Shown here piece after piece: positions 1-9,046 of a DNA stretch of 36,299 bases. Made by a program: the position numbers and the translations under genes. Source of the DNA: Roseibacillus sp. (GTDB taxonomy: Bacteria > Verrucomicrobiota > Verrucomicrobiia > Verrucomicrobiales > Akkermansiaceae); NCBI GenBank assembly GCA_002715825.1, contig PBAI01000024.1, forward strand, positions 1 to 36,299. The letters run 5' to 3'. Numbering within the stretch: position 1 is the stretch's first letter; every line of letters begins with the position of its first letter. The notes beneath the pieces were generated by a model. The model did not search any database. It saw only the letters and a list, made by a program, of their open reading frames with translations, and was not told the DNA's origin.

Positions 1-2
1 GT

Positions 3-857
3 GCCCCTCTTCCCGCGGACCGGGATGGCATTGTTATGATTGGGCGGTCGGGATCGTGGCGACCCGGTTACCCGGAAATGGAACCCGGAGGGCAGCTTCT
101 GAATATTGACACGGGAAAGATTATCCGCATTCCCTTCGCTGGTGGATCCTGTATTCCAGGATGCTTCACGGACCAACGAACCAAGGTGGTGGTGAGTGCG
201 AACGCAAAGGATGGCTCGGGAGTAGAATTGTTTCTGGTAGATCTATTGCAGGGAACACAGATGTCCCTTGGGGGTGATGCCCTTTCAGGAGGGCTATGTC
301 GAAGCCCGGCGCTGTCCCCGGACGGAGAGACACTGGCACTGGTCTATTCAATGGAACCTGGAAGAGATCAGGTCTATCTTCTGTCCTCGAACGAAGCGGA
401 TCCTCAGCCCCTCGGAGGAGTCTTGGATATCCGGAACCTCTCGTGGCTGGGTGATGGAACGGGTCTTGTTCTTCTGGTTAGTGAAGCTGGTCAGAGAAGA
501 GACAAAAGCGCTGGGATGCGAATCGTGCGGCTGGGGCTGGCAGGGGAAATGTCCGGGATTCGAAGCGATACCGGCGCGTTTGCGACGGTGGCAGGGAAAA
601 ATGCCCAGCGTATCCTTTTTCTGGGGAGCGACCAGCTCTGGTATACTTGCAGTGCCGATGGAAAGAGTGTGTCGAGAGTGGGAAACGGCCTGAAAGACCT
701 TGTTGATCCAGCGGTCAACCCCGAGGGAACTCACGCCGTCATGATTAAACGAGATGCAGAGGGACGGACTTGGCCGATCATAGTGGATCTGGTGAGTGGG
801 AAAAGATTTCCGATCAAGGTAGAGCCGGGGCGCTGGCTTAATCCGGTATGGAGGTAA
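3..857 (+). CDS. PD40/TolB-like beta-propeller protein, 5'-truncated by the window edge
   Basis: Frame stays open upstream of the listed ATG at 36 to the window edge (..PLPADRDGIVMIGR..). Repeated blade-like motifs such as 'SPALSPDGETLALVYSMEPGRDQVYLL' and 'VDPAVNPEGTHAVMI'. Stop TAA at 855-857. Confidence 0.6.
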   Translation, partial: APLPADRDGIVMIGRSGSWRPGYPEMEPGGQLLNIDTGKIIRIPFAGGSCIPGCFTDQRTKVVVSANAKDGSGVELFLVDLLQGTQMSLGGDALSGGLCRSPALSPDGETLALVYSMEPGRDQVYLLSSNEADPQPLGGVLDIRNLSWLGDGTGLVLLVSEAGQRRDKSAGMRIVRLGLAGEMSGIRSDTGAFATVAGKNAQRILFLGSDQLWYTCSADGKSVSRVGNGLKDLVDPAVNPEGTHAVMIKRDAEGRTWPIIVDLVSGKRFPIKVEPGRWLNPVWR

Positions 858-858
858 A

Positions 859-2208
859 TCAGGAAATCACATCCCAGACCGGTCTACCACTTGAGATCGG
901 AACGGGGCGATCCTGAAGGTCGTGGATCATCGTGTCAGGAGCAATCCCGAGTAATTGGTAGATGGTTGCAGTCAGGTCTTCTGGAGTAACAGGATTCTCT
1001 TCCGGAGCACTGGCGGTTTTGTCGGATTTTCCGTAGACGAACCCTTTTTTTACTCCCCCGCCGGCAAGAAGGACGGAGTAGCATTGAGGCCAGTGATCAC
1101 GACTCACGTTCTTATTGATCTTAGGCGTCCGTCCGAACTCGCCCATCCAAACCACAAGCGTCTCATCGAGCATCCCCCTTTGATCCAGGTCTTCCAGAAG
1201 GGTAGGGAGAGTCTGGTCAGTAATCGGGAGGTGGTATCCTTCGACAATGGGATACATACGAGTGTTATCGAAGCCATGGGTATCCCATCCACCATCGTTG
1301 ATCCTGCGACCTCCAATACTGCTTGCGAAATAGACGGTGGTAAACTTGACCCCGCTTTCGGCAAGACGTCGAGCAAGGAGGCAGCCTTGACCGTAGGTGG
1401 TGCGTCCGTAGCGGTCACGAAGCCACTCTGGTTCCTTGCTCAGGTCGAACGCATTGCGGGCGCGCTCTGAGTTAAGCATACGCAGGGCCCGGTCGTAGTA
1501 CTGATCCATTCCACGTGCTTCAGCGGAGCGATCCATCAGGCGCGATTGCCGGTCAATGAGTTTCTGGAGTCCGCGACGGTGATGAAGGCGGTCAATGTCG
1601 AGACCGTGTGGAAGGCTGAGCTCCGGGAGGCGAAAGTCCTTGGAGTTCGGATCCCGGGGAATAAAGAGGGGGTCATGTTTCTTTCCGAGGAAACTGGCAT
1701 GTTGACCCGGAGTCCGGGATCCATCCGCTACCACGTGAGGGTAGCTTACAAAGGTGGGCAGTTCGGCTACTGTTCCCGGAGCAAGGCGGTCCACAACTGA
1801 TCCGTAGGCTGGATAAAGGTCCGGCAGGTCCCGCAGGCGCTGGTCATCACTCGGCGGGCGCTGCCCTGTCAGAGCATAATAGCCGGCTGAGTTATGATTT
1901 TTCATGGTGTGATGAAGCGTGCGAATTACTGTGCAACGGTCCATCCATTTTGAGAGTCTGGGGAGATGTTCGCAGATTTCGATGTCAGGATTGCTGGTGC
2001 GGATCTGTTTGTGCGGACTGCGATATTCCTTCGGCGCATCCGGCTTCATATCAAGAATATCGATCTGACTTGGTCCACCCCACTGGAAAAGAAAGATGAC
2101 TGACTTTGCCTTTGGCGCGATCGGTATCTCGAGTGGTTCTTTCTCAGCCCCCTGGAGAATTCTCGGCATGGTGAGTCCAAGAAGCCCCATGCCGCCTGCC
2201 TTGATCAT
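859..2208 (-). CDS. DUF1501 family protein (sulfatase-like fold, Tat-exported type); true N-terminus may lie upstream of 2208
   Basis: 'KAGGMGLLGLTMPRILQ', 'FLFQWGGPSQIDILDMKPDAP', 'EHLPRLSKWMDRCTVIRTLHHTMKNHNSAGYYALTG', 'WDTHGFDN', 'LVVWMGEFGRTPKIN...GRDHWPQCYSVLLAGGGVKKGFVYGKSD'-type DUF1501 signatures. Directly downstream of the DUF1549/1553 gene. Confidence 0.93.
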   Translation of the reverse strand: MIKAGGMGLLGLTMPRILQGAEKEPLEIPIAPKAKSVIFLFQWGGPSQIDILDMKPDAPKEYRSPHKQIRTSNPDIEICEHLPRLSKWMDRCTVIRTLHHTMKNHNSAGYYALTGQRPPSDDQRLRDLPDLYPAYGSVVDRLAPGTVAELPTFVSYPHVVADGSRTPGQHASFLGKKHDPLFIPRDPNSKDFRLPELSLPHGLDIDRLHHRRGLQKLIDRQSRLMDRSAEARGMDQYYDRALRMLNSERARNAFDLSKEPEWLRDRYGRTTYGQGCLLARRLAESGVKFTTVYFASSIGGRRINDGGWDTHGFDNTRMYPIVEGYHLPITDQTLPTLLEDLDQRGMLDETLVVWMGEFGRTPKINKNVSRDHWPQCYSVLLAGGGVKKGFVYGKSDKTASAPEENPVTPEDLTATIYQLLGIAPDTMIHDLQDRPVPISSGRPVWDVIS

Positions 2209-2310
2209 AGTGCGGCGGGAAGGCTCGGGCGAGAGAGCGCGGAAACTGGAGCAGGAGGGATTGATAGTTCGGGAGGGTTCGAGGTGTTATTGTCGGACAG
2301 TAAAGATCGA

Positions 2311-4533
2311 TCAGTGTCTGAAGAGGAACTCTTTGGAGTTGAGAAGAGCCCATGAGATGTCTTCAAGTGCCCCCCGCCTGCCCGGGCCGGGACGATCCGC
2401 GATGTGTTGAAGAAGTCTTTCCTGTTCCTCGGTGGTCGGGGGCCTGTTGATAGCCGTCCAATAGAGCTCAGCCAGAATTTCCTCATCGCTCAATTTTCCG
2501 GACAGGAGTTGATCAATGAGGTTGCCTTCCGCCTGAATAAGATGAGAGAGAGTTTCTCCACTGGTCATTTCGAAGGCTTGAGCAAGTGAGATTTCATTCA
2601 GGCGCTCGGCGTCAGAGTTCAGCAGTCGCGGGGGTTTGCCAAACAAGTGTAGAAAGCGATCATCATGATGAGGGTTCTTCTCAAGGAATGCTCCCTTGAC
2701 TCCTGGAAGGGCAATCGCCCGTTTAATGTTCTTGTATTGCTTGAATTTTCCGGGTTGTCCGAGTGTCGAGTGGGCGGCATCGAGGAGGACCTCGGCAGGT
2801 AGTCTTGTCATGGATGCCCGGGCATAGTTTTCGGAATCTCTTACGTTGGTGCTGTTGGTCTCGGTAGAGAGTTGATAGGAGCGAGAGCTTGTGATTCGGA
2901 GAATGATATGTCGCAGGTCGTAGCCGTGATCAGAGAAATCTCTTGCGAGTGCTCTCAGTAACCTTGGGTGGCTGGCCGGGTTGGTGGGCCGGAAATCATC
3001 AACCGGGTTTACCAGACCACGCCCCATCAAGTTGTACCAGATCCGATTTACCTGAACCATGGCAAAGAGGGTATTGCCGGGGTCGGTAATCCAATCAGCT
3101 AGTTGCTCGAAACGGTCTTGCTCCGCATTCAAGGCAACTGCTTCAGATCCCAGAAGTCCCGGCTCAGGTGGTTTTTTACTTCTTGGATCCTTGAACTTCC
3201 GCTCAGAGACGAGTTGGACTTCCTGCTCTCCAACGAAGGTATTCTTGTCGAACTTATCGCGGCGCTTGTTCTCAATAACCTTGTAATCAATGCCATCAAA
3301 GAGAGCTGCGAACTTGTAGTATTCGTCTTGTGTCCATCGGTCGAAGGGGTGGTTGTGGCATTTGGCACAACGCAGGCGGGCACCGAGAAAGAGTTGGGCT
3401 GTAGCTTCGGAGCGATCGGTCGGATTGCGGAGTGCCCGGTAGTAGTTAGCTGGAGGGTTGTTATAAGTGCTTCCCCGAGCGGTAAGAAGTTCGCGCACGA
3501 ACTGGTCGATTCCCTTGCCCTTATCAAAGCTTTCGCGCATCCAGCCGTGGAAGGCCTCAACCCCGGTGTTGTCCAGGACCTTCTCCTCGTTGCGCAGGAG
3601 ATCGGACCACTTGAGAGCCCAGAACTGAGAATACTCCGATCTTTGGAGAAGTTGCTTGATTAGTGTTTGCCTCTTGTCTTTCGCGGCGTTGGCAACGAAG
3701 GAACGAGCTTCTGCAGCCGTAGGCAAGGTCCCGATGATATCAAGGAAGGCACGTCTGACAAAGGTGGCGTCGTCACACAACCCCGATGGGTTCATGCGGA
3801 GACGACGCAGCTTAGTGAAAATGTGCTCGTCGATGTAATTGACAGGAACGGGATCATTCCACGTGAACTCAGGCCGTTCAGGTAGAAGGGTAATGCGAGT
3901 TGAAACGTGCTTGTTCAAATAACGGGTGAGAACTGTTGTCTCTCCCGGTTTGAGGAAGGTGACTTTCCCCTTTGGATCTATTTCGGCCAGCAGGTTGGAG
4001 AGGCTGTAGGTCGCCCAGTAAGTTACGTCGCGTTGCTCTCCATCGTCGAAGGTCGCCCAAACCCTGAGCTGAAGACTGCGTTGCGGTTCGCTGAAAATGG
4101 CAGAATCGGGGGTAACCTTCAGCGAGATCAAGTTGGCTGCTTCGCCGCTATCATCTTCCGCGCCCTGTGCGATCCAGCGGAGCAAAAGGGAGTATTCCTG
4201 CGAATCGACGGCGAAGCGCTCGTTGCCCTTGTGCTCCATTTGGACAGTTGGCTTGCGAAGAATCCAGCTGGCTGCGGGACTGCTCTTTTTCACCCTTCTT
4301 GCGCCTTCCAAAAGAGCCTTATGGTCTTCTGCGGGCTTTTCGCCCCAGAGCGACAGTTTAAGTTCGCCTTTTCCATCCCGATGGCCGTGACAGCCTCCGG
4401 TATTGCAGCCGCCCCGTGAAAGGATGGGCATGATGTCGTTCCGAAAAGAGACGCGCGTTTCTTGCGCAGAGGTGAGATCAATCGGAGACAGGAGAATTCC
4501 AAGACACAAATAGACCCGGAAGTGACTCACCAT
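2311..4533 (-). CDS. Planctomycete-type cytochrome-domain protein with Big2-like region, DUF1549 (PSCyt2) and DUF1553 (PSD1)
   Basis: ORF 2311..4632. Internal Met at 4533 gives a signal peptide (MVSHFRVYLCLGILLSPIDLTSAQ). 'GGCNTGGCHG' heme-like CxxxxCH, 'YIDEHIFTKLRRLRMNPSGLCDDATFVRRAFLDIIGTLPT', 'LFLGARLRCAKCHNHPFDRWTQDEYYKFAALFDGI', 'FAMVQVNRIWYNLMGRGLVNPVDDFRPTNPASHPRLLRALARDF'. Confidence 0.93.
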   Translation of the reverse strand: MVSHFRVYLCLGILLSPIDLTSAQETRVSFRNDIMPILSRGGCNTGGCHGHRDGKGELKLSLWGEKPAEDHKALLEGARRVKKSSPAASWILRKPTVQMEHKGNERFAVDSQEYSLLLRWIAQGAEDDSGEAANLISLKVTPDSAIFSEPQRSLQLRVWATFDDGEQRDVTYWATYSLSNLLAEIDPKGKVTFLKPGETTVLTRYLNKHVSTRITLLPERPEFTWNDPVPVNYIDEHIFTKLRRLRMNPSGLCDDATFVRRAFLDIIGTLPTAAEARSFVANAAKDKRQTLIKQLLQRSEYSQFWALKWSDLLRNEEKVLDNTGVEAFHGWMRESFDKGKGIDQFVRELLTARGSTYNNPPANYYRALRNPTDRSEATAQLFLGARLRCAKCHNHPFDRWTQDEYYKFAALFDGIDYKVIENKRRDKFDKNTFVGEQEVQLVSERKFKDPRSKKPPEPGLLGSEAVALNAEQDRFEQLADWITDPGNTLFAMVQVNRIWYNLMGRGLVNPVDDFRPTNPASHPRLLRALARDFSDHGYDLRHIILRITSSRSYQLSTETNSTNVRDSENYARASMTRLPAEVLLDAAHSTLGQPGKFKQYKNIKRAIALPGVKGAFLEKNPHHDDRFLHLFGKPPRLLNSDAERLNEISLAQAFEMTSGETLSHLIQAEGNLIDQLLSGKLSDEEILAELYWTAINRPPTTEEQERLLQHIADRPGPGRRGALEDISWALLNSKEFLFRH

Positions 4534-4714
4534 GCCCCCAAAAGATCGTCTCTGGCAGGCTCGGTTCCAAGTGTAAAGTTTGTGGATGAACCAGTCGTGG
4601 TGTGAAACGTGCACGCGGGAGGTGGAACGCAAAGGGACTTAAAATAAAGACCGATTGCAAAGTTCTGATTGAAACATTTCATCTGATGGATTCGTATGAA
4701 GGCAACCTATCGCC

Positions 4715-5761
4715 ATGCTTTTAACCTTCTCTTTCAGAATAACTTTGGTCGCTGCCTGTGTGGCAGGAAACTCTTTCGGGCAGCTCTGGACTGATGCGGC
4801 GGATAAAACGCTTCCCCCGGACTTCCGGGTGCAGGGCGAATACGCGGGGCAGGAAATGGGAGCGCAGGTAATCGCGCTGGGAAAAGGAAGGTTTCATGCG
4901 GTGGTTTATCCCGGTGGATTACCGGGTGCCGGGTGGGACGGTAAGAATAAATCTCTTTTGGATGGGAAGCTGGACGGAGATCAGGCGTTATTTACCGCGG
5001 CCGAAGGCTCAAGAAGTTATATGGCACGTGAGGCAGGTAAGTTCAGCGCTACCCGCGACTTTCCTCCGCGGGGCCATAAACCTTACAGCGGATCGATTTC
5101 GAATGGAGTGTTTTCGGGGACTTCGGCCAAGGGGGCTAAATTCTCTCTGAAGCGGATCGTTAGAAAGTCTCCCTCTCTCGGGGCAAAGCCCCCCCGCAAT
5201 GCCATCGTCCTCTTCGACGGGAGTAGAGAGAGCATGAGGAACTGGCAGGGAGGTCGTTTCGATGAAAAGACAGGATTACTCAATACGGATGGACAAGATA
5301 TTCGAACTAAGAAAAAGTTTCTGAATTACATCATGCATGTGGAATTCATGCTTCCATTCAAGCCCGATGCCCGGAGTCAGGGGCGCGGAAACAGCGGGTT
5401 CTATCAGGTGGATTTGTATGAGATGCAAATCCTCGATTCCTTCGGCCTCATGGGTCTTAACAACGAGTGCGGAGGAATTTATCAGAAGGCTGACTCAAAG
5501 GTGAACATGTGCCTTCCTCCCCTTCAATGGCAGGCTTATGATGTCGATTTTAATTCCGCGGTCATGAAGGATAACAAGAAGGTGACTAATGCGATTCTTA
5601 CCGCCCGTCTCAACGGGGTAACTATTCACGAAAAGCTTCAGATCAACGGTAAAACGGGTGGTGCCCGTGGAGAGCCTGAAGGGACTCCCGGAGTGATAAA
5701 ACTACAGGGACACGGAAATCCTCTGCAATTTCGCAACGTGTGGCTTCTGCCGAAAGAATAG
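4715..5761 (+). CDS. DUF1080 (3-keto-disaccharide hydrolase-type, LamG-like) protein, paralogue A
   Basis: 'NAIVLFDGSRESMRNW', 'DARSQGRGNSGFYQVDLYEMQILDSFGL...NECGGIYQKADSKVNMCLPPLQWQAYDVDF', 'LNGVTIHEKLQI', 'IKLQGHGNPLQFRNVWLLPKE'. Signal-peptide-like N-terminus. Confidence 0.92.
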   Translation: MLLTFSFRITLVAACVAGNSFGQLWTDAADKTLPPDFRVQGEYAGQEMGAQVIALGKGRFHAVVYPGGLPGAGWDGKNKSLLDGKLDGDQALFTAAEGSRSYMAREAGKFSATRDFPPRGHKPYSGSISNGVFSGTSAKGAKFSLKRIVRKSPSLGAKPPRNAIVLFDGSRESMRNWQGGRFDEKTGLLNTDGQDIRTKKKFLNYIMHVEFMLPFKPDARSQGRGNSGFYQVDLYEMQILDSFGLMGLNNECGGIYQKADSKVNMCLPPLQWQAYDVDFNSAVMKDNKKVTNAILTARLNGVTIHEKLQINGKTGGARGEPEGTPGVIKLQGHGNPLQFRNVWLLPKE

Positions 5762-5812
5762 GAAAGAATTCACTTTCGATCAGCCCTTTCAAGATCGCGA
5801 CAATCCCGGGGT

Positions 5813-5828
5813 GAATTAATGTTAATTC
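5813..5828. promoter_or_regulatory. Perfect palindromic site GAATTAA-TG-TTAATTC upstream of the sulfatase gene
   Basis: 7-bp arms, 2-bp spacer, read directly; ends 27 bp before the ATG at 5856. Regulatory role is an inference. Confidence 0.35.
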
Positions 5829-5855
5829 GTCGCCGTGGTTTCATCACCTCACATC

Positions 5856-7247
5856 ATGACTCGCAAAAAACAAAGGGCACCGGGTAGATTCGGAATATTG
5901 ACGGCAGTGTTTCTCGCGGTGCTGACTTTGGAATGCCCTGCTGCAGCGAAGCCCAATATCCTTTTCATTCTGATCGATGATATGGGGTGGATGGATCTTG
6001 GGTGTCAGGGGAATTCTCACGTAAAGACCCCCCATATCGACCGGTTTGCAACAGAGGGAGTGCGGTTTACGGATGCTTACGCACCGGCCCCGGTCTGTTC
6101 CCCGACAAGGGCAGCCCTCATGACTGGTCATTCTCCGGCGCGGCTGCACCTCACGAATCATCTGCCTCATCAAGACCGGTTTACTCCGCCGGATTCAAAG
6201 CTCTTGCCAGCGGAAATGAGAGATCATCTCCCTCTTGAGTATACCACGATCGCAGAGCGTCTCCGTGATGAAGCAGGATACGCCACCGCCTTCATTGGGA
6301 AATGGCATCTCTACAAGGGCCGGGAGGAAAAGTTCGCGGCTCAGTTTCAGGGTTTCGATATTAACATCGGGGGTTGCTCCTACGGGGGGCCGCCCACTTT
6401 TTTCGATCCCTACCGGATCCCGTTTCTCACAGATCGCAAGGAGGGGGAATATCTTCCGGATCGGCTGGCAGACGAAACAATCAGCTTCATGCGGAAGCAG
6501 GTGCAGGCAAAGAAACCATTCTATGTCGCCCTATGGAATTATACCGTACACTGGCCGATGGAGGCTCCTGCGGAGTTTGTCGCAAAGTGGGCTGACAAGC
6601 CAAAGGTGGGCTACAATCACAAGATTTACCCGGCAATGTTGGAAACGATGGACCTTGCCATCGCGCGTGTTCTCGGAGAGCTCGAGCGGTTGAAAATCGA
6701 GGAGGAAACGTTCGTTGTCTTCACCTCGGACAATGGGCCCTTCGGGGGGGTGGGTGATGCGCGTCCGCTGCGGGCAGATAAAGGGCATCTTTACGAGGGA
6801 GGGATCCGGGTGCCACTGATTGTGCGGTGGCCGGGAAAGGTGGCGGCGGGGAAGGTCCGTGAGGACCCCGTCATTCTCACGGATTTTTATCCGACCCTTC
6901 TTGAGGTGGCTGGTCTGAAGACGAGGAAGCACTACCCCGGGGATGGCGAAAGCCTCCTGCCCCTCCTGACGGACAAGGGGGATCTGGAGCGGGATGCCAT
7001 CTTCTGGCATTATCCTAATTTTGCCTTTCACCGTGACAACCGGCTGGGAAGTGCCATTCGGATGGGAGACTACAAGCTCATTGAGTTTTTCGACCGCAAC
7101 GAGGTGGAACTCTATAATCTCAGGGAAGATCTCGGGGAAAAAAAGAACCTTGCAGCGGTTGAAGCAGGTCGCGTGCAGGAGATGCGAAAGCGCCTGAGCC
7201 GCTGGAGAGAGAAGAGTGGTGCTCGCATGCCTCGTCCGAGGGAGTGA
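5856..7247 (+). CDS. Formylglycine-dependent sulfatase (type I, arylsulfatase A-like), exported
   Basis: 'KPNILFILIDDMGWMDLGCQGN', 'CSPTRAALMTGHSPAR' (CxPxR modification motif), 'GKWHL', 'VVFTSDNGPFGGVGDARPLRADKGHLYEGGIRVPLIVRWPG'. ORF starts at GTG 5835; ATG 5856 precedes the signal peptide. Confidence 0.95.
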   Translation: MTRKKQRAPGRFGILTAVFLAVLTLECPAAAKPNILFILIDDMGWMDLGCQGNSHVKTPHIDRFATEGVRFTDAYAPAPVCSPTRAALMTGHSPARLHLTNHLPHQDRFTPPDSKLLPAEMRDHLPLEYTTIAERLRDEAGYATAFIGKWHLYKGREEKFAAQFQGFDINIGGCSYGGPPTFFDPYRIPFLTDRKEGEYLPDRLADETISFMRKQVQAKKPFYVALWNYTVHWPMEAPAEFVAKWADKPKVGYNHKIYPAMLETMDLAIARVLGELERLKIEEETFVVFTSDNGPFGGVGDARPLRADKGHLYEGGIRVPLIVRWPGKVAAGKVREDPVILTDFYPTLLEVAGLKTRKHYPGDGESLLPLLTDKGDLERDAIFWHYPNFAFHRDNRLGSAIRMGDYKLIEFFDRNEVELYNLREDLGEKKNLAAVEAGRVQEMRKRLSRWREKSGARMPRPRE

Positions 7248-7316
7248 GTCAGCGTCTTCAAGTCCGAAGGGGCAGTTAATCCGATCGGGATGCCTTTACT
7301 TGGAGCTCTTGATGAG

Positions 7317-8978
7317 TCAAGCCCCGGGAGAGGCTGGGGGAACCGGAGGGGGCAATTTGGAGGGGTGTAGCTTCCTGCCATTCAGCATCACTCCGATGAG
7401 GGTATAGCGCACAAGGTATCTGTAGGTAAGAAGCAGGAAGGCAAAGGTGACCACACAGAGCAGGGTAAGCTTGAGAGAGCTGGGAAGATTCCAGCGTGAG
7501 ATCAGGGCCTGGAGCATCATCACAAGAGGGAGGTGGGCGAGATACATCCAGTAGGAGGCATCCGAGACGAAACGCACGCCCTTGTTCTCGCGCGAGAACA
7601 AGCTCCGAAACAGGCCGATGAAGGCGAGGATCATCACCCATGCGAAGAGGGCTGCGCAGAGGCTGTAGACGACACGCTGCTCTCCCACGGGAACCTGCTG
7701 AAAAAGATGAATCCCATAGACCCCCAGTGGAACAGCAGCTACCAGCAGGAACGGCCACCAGCGTCCTGCCTGATCCTCGAATTCGTGGCGGCCGAAGCAG
7801 ACTGCGCCGTAGCCAAAGAAGATGGCATAATAAAGCAGCTTTGGAGGCCACGGAAGAATCCCCATGGCGGTATCGGGACCAAAGGACTGGGTCATGAAAT
7901 ACTGCGCGCAGGCCGTTAAGGGGACTAAAGCAAGGAGCGCGACTGGAGGCCGGAGGAGCCAAGCTGGAAGTGAGGGAGTTCCGAGGGCCTTGAGGGTCAG
8001 GATGGCTAAGGCGAATCCCGCAACCAGCATGAGAAGATAGTAGAGAAACCAAAGGTGGGCAGTGAGGGGTAACATGGTGAGAATCATGTAGAAGTCCTTA
8101 AGTTCATTTAGCGTGGCGGTGGATTCTTTGCCCGTGGCGCCGCTTGCGATCAGGATTGGTTCAAGCTGTTCTCTTCCGGCCAGCACTTCCCTGCGGTCGA
8201 CGGTGACATTGAGCATCCCGGAGATGATTTCGACTGTATTCCAGCTCTCCCGCAAGCTGTCGAGGGGGGTCTTCTTCTCCCAGGAGCGGGCATTCACCTG
8301 TGCGCCCTTGTCGAGGAGGAGTTTGGCAATTTCGGTTCGGCCAAGAAAGGCAGCGCCATGCAGCGCGGTATGGCCCCCCTCGTCGGTTTGATCCGGGGTG
8401 GCGCCAAATTCAAGGAGGGTCTTGGCGCACTCACTCTGGTTATACCAGACAGCGACCATCAGGGCGCTCTGGTCTGCCCGATCGGTCTGATTAGGGTCTG
8501 CACCCTGTTCCAGCTCTTGAGTCAGTTGTGTAATATTTCCCTCGTGCAGAGCGGTCCAGAAGGTGGTCTCTCCGGCAGTTCTCTTAGGCCCGACTTGAAA
8601 GTTTTTGCCCAGAGAGTCCGCGACCCACACCAAAGGGATGATAATGATTCCGCCCACAACGAGTGGGAGGAGAATGCGTTTGACGCGATGGAGAAGAAGG
8701 GCGCCAAGACCTTTCCGCCTCCACAGCATGGTGGTGAAGTATCCGCTGATGAGGAAAAAGAGGGGCATCCTGAACCCGTGGATGGCCTGATTGGCAAATT
8801 CATACGCCTCATGCTGTTGCAGGTCCTGAGCAGGCCAGTAAGGATTGGCGAAAAAGGAGAGGAGACCGTGCATCACGATCCCGAGCAACATCGCGGTGGC
8901 TCTGAGGGCATCGAGGTGGTGGTAACGCGGTGACCCGATCACGGCGGTATCCTTCCCCGGGATGAGGTGAGGGGACAA
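7317..8978 (-). CDS. Acyltransferase-3 family membrane protein with an inserted ankyrin-repeat domain
   Basis: Acyltransferase-3: 'YHHLDALRATAMLLGIVMHG', 'HGFRMPLFFLISGYFTTMLWRRKG', 'RVKRILLPLVVGG', 'TAHLWFLYYLLML', 'SDASYWMYLAHLPLVM'. Ankyrin repeats at about residues 136-282: 'TTFWTALHEGNITQLTQELEQGADPNQTDRADQSALMVAVWYNQSECAKTLLEFGATPDQTDEGGHTALHGAAFLGRTEIAKLLLDKGAQVNARSWEKKTPLD'. Confidence 0.92.
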   Translation of the reverse strand: MSPHLIPGKDTAVIGSPRYHHLDALRATAMLLGIVMHGLLSFFANPYWPAQDLQQHEAYEFANQAIHGFRMPLFFLISGYFTTMLWRRKGLGALLLHRVKRILLPLVVGGIIIIPLVWVADSLGKNFQVGPKRTAGETTFWTALHEGNITQLTQELEQGADPNQTDRADQSALMVAVWYNQSECAKTLLEFGATPDQTDEGGHTALHGAAFLGRTEIAKLLLDKGAQVNARSWEKKTPLDSLRESWNTVEIISGMLNVTVDRREVLAGREQLEPILIASGATGKESTATLNELKDFYMILTMLPLTAHLWFLYYLLMLVAGFALAILTLKALGTPSLPAWLLRPPVALLALVPLTACAQYFMTQSFGPDTAMGILPWPPKLLYYAIFFGYGAVCFGRHEFEDQAGRWWPFLLVAAVPLGVYGIHLFQQVPVGEQRVVYSLCAALFAWVMILAFIGLFRSLFSRENKGVRFVSDASYWMYLAHLPLVMMLQALISRWNLPSSLKLTLLCVVTFAFLLLTYRYLVRYTLIGVMLNGRKLHPSKLPPPVPPASPGA

Positions 8979-9046
8979 GGAGGGAGTAGAGAATCTTCCT
9001 CAGATACCTCGTTGCGGGAGCCCTAGCGGTAAGATAGGAGATTCAA

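Noticed and set aside
955-1470. 171-aa plus-strand ORF
   Set aside because: Antisense to the well-supported DUF1501 gene; no recognisable domain, shadow ORF in GC-rich sequence.
3103-3663. 186-aa plus-strand ORF
   Set aside because: Antisense to the DUF1549/1553 gene; no domain features.
4670-4681. TGAAA-CA-TTTCA inverted repeat in the divergent promoter region between the DUF1549/1553 and DUF1080 genes
   Set aside because: Only 5-bp AT-rich arms; expected by chance at this length.
7276-8052. 258-aa minus-strand ORF
   Set aside because: Same strand but a different frame inside the acyltransferase gene; low-complexity Pro/Ser/Arg-rich composition typical of an out-of-frame reading.
8358-8933. 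191-aa plus-strand ORF
   Set aside because: Antisense to the acyltransferase/ankyrin gene; no domain match by eye.
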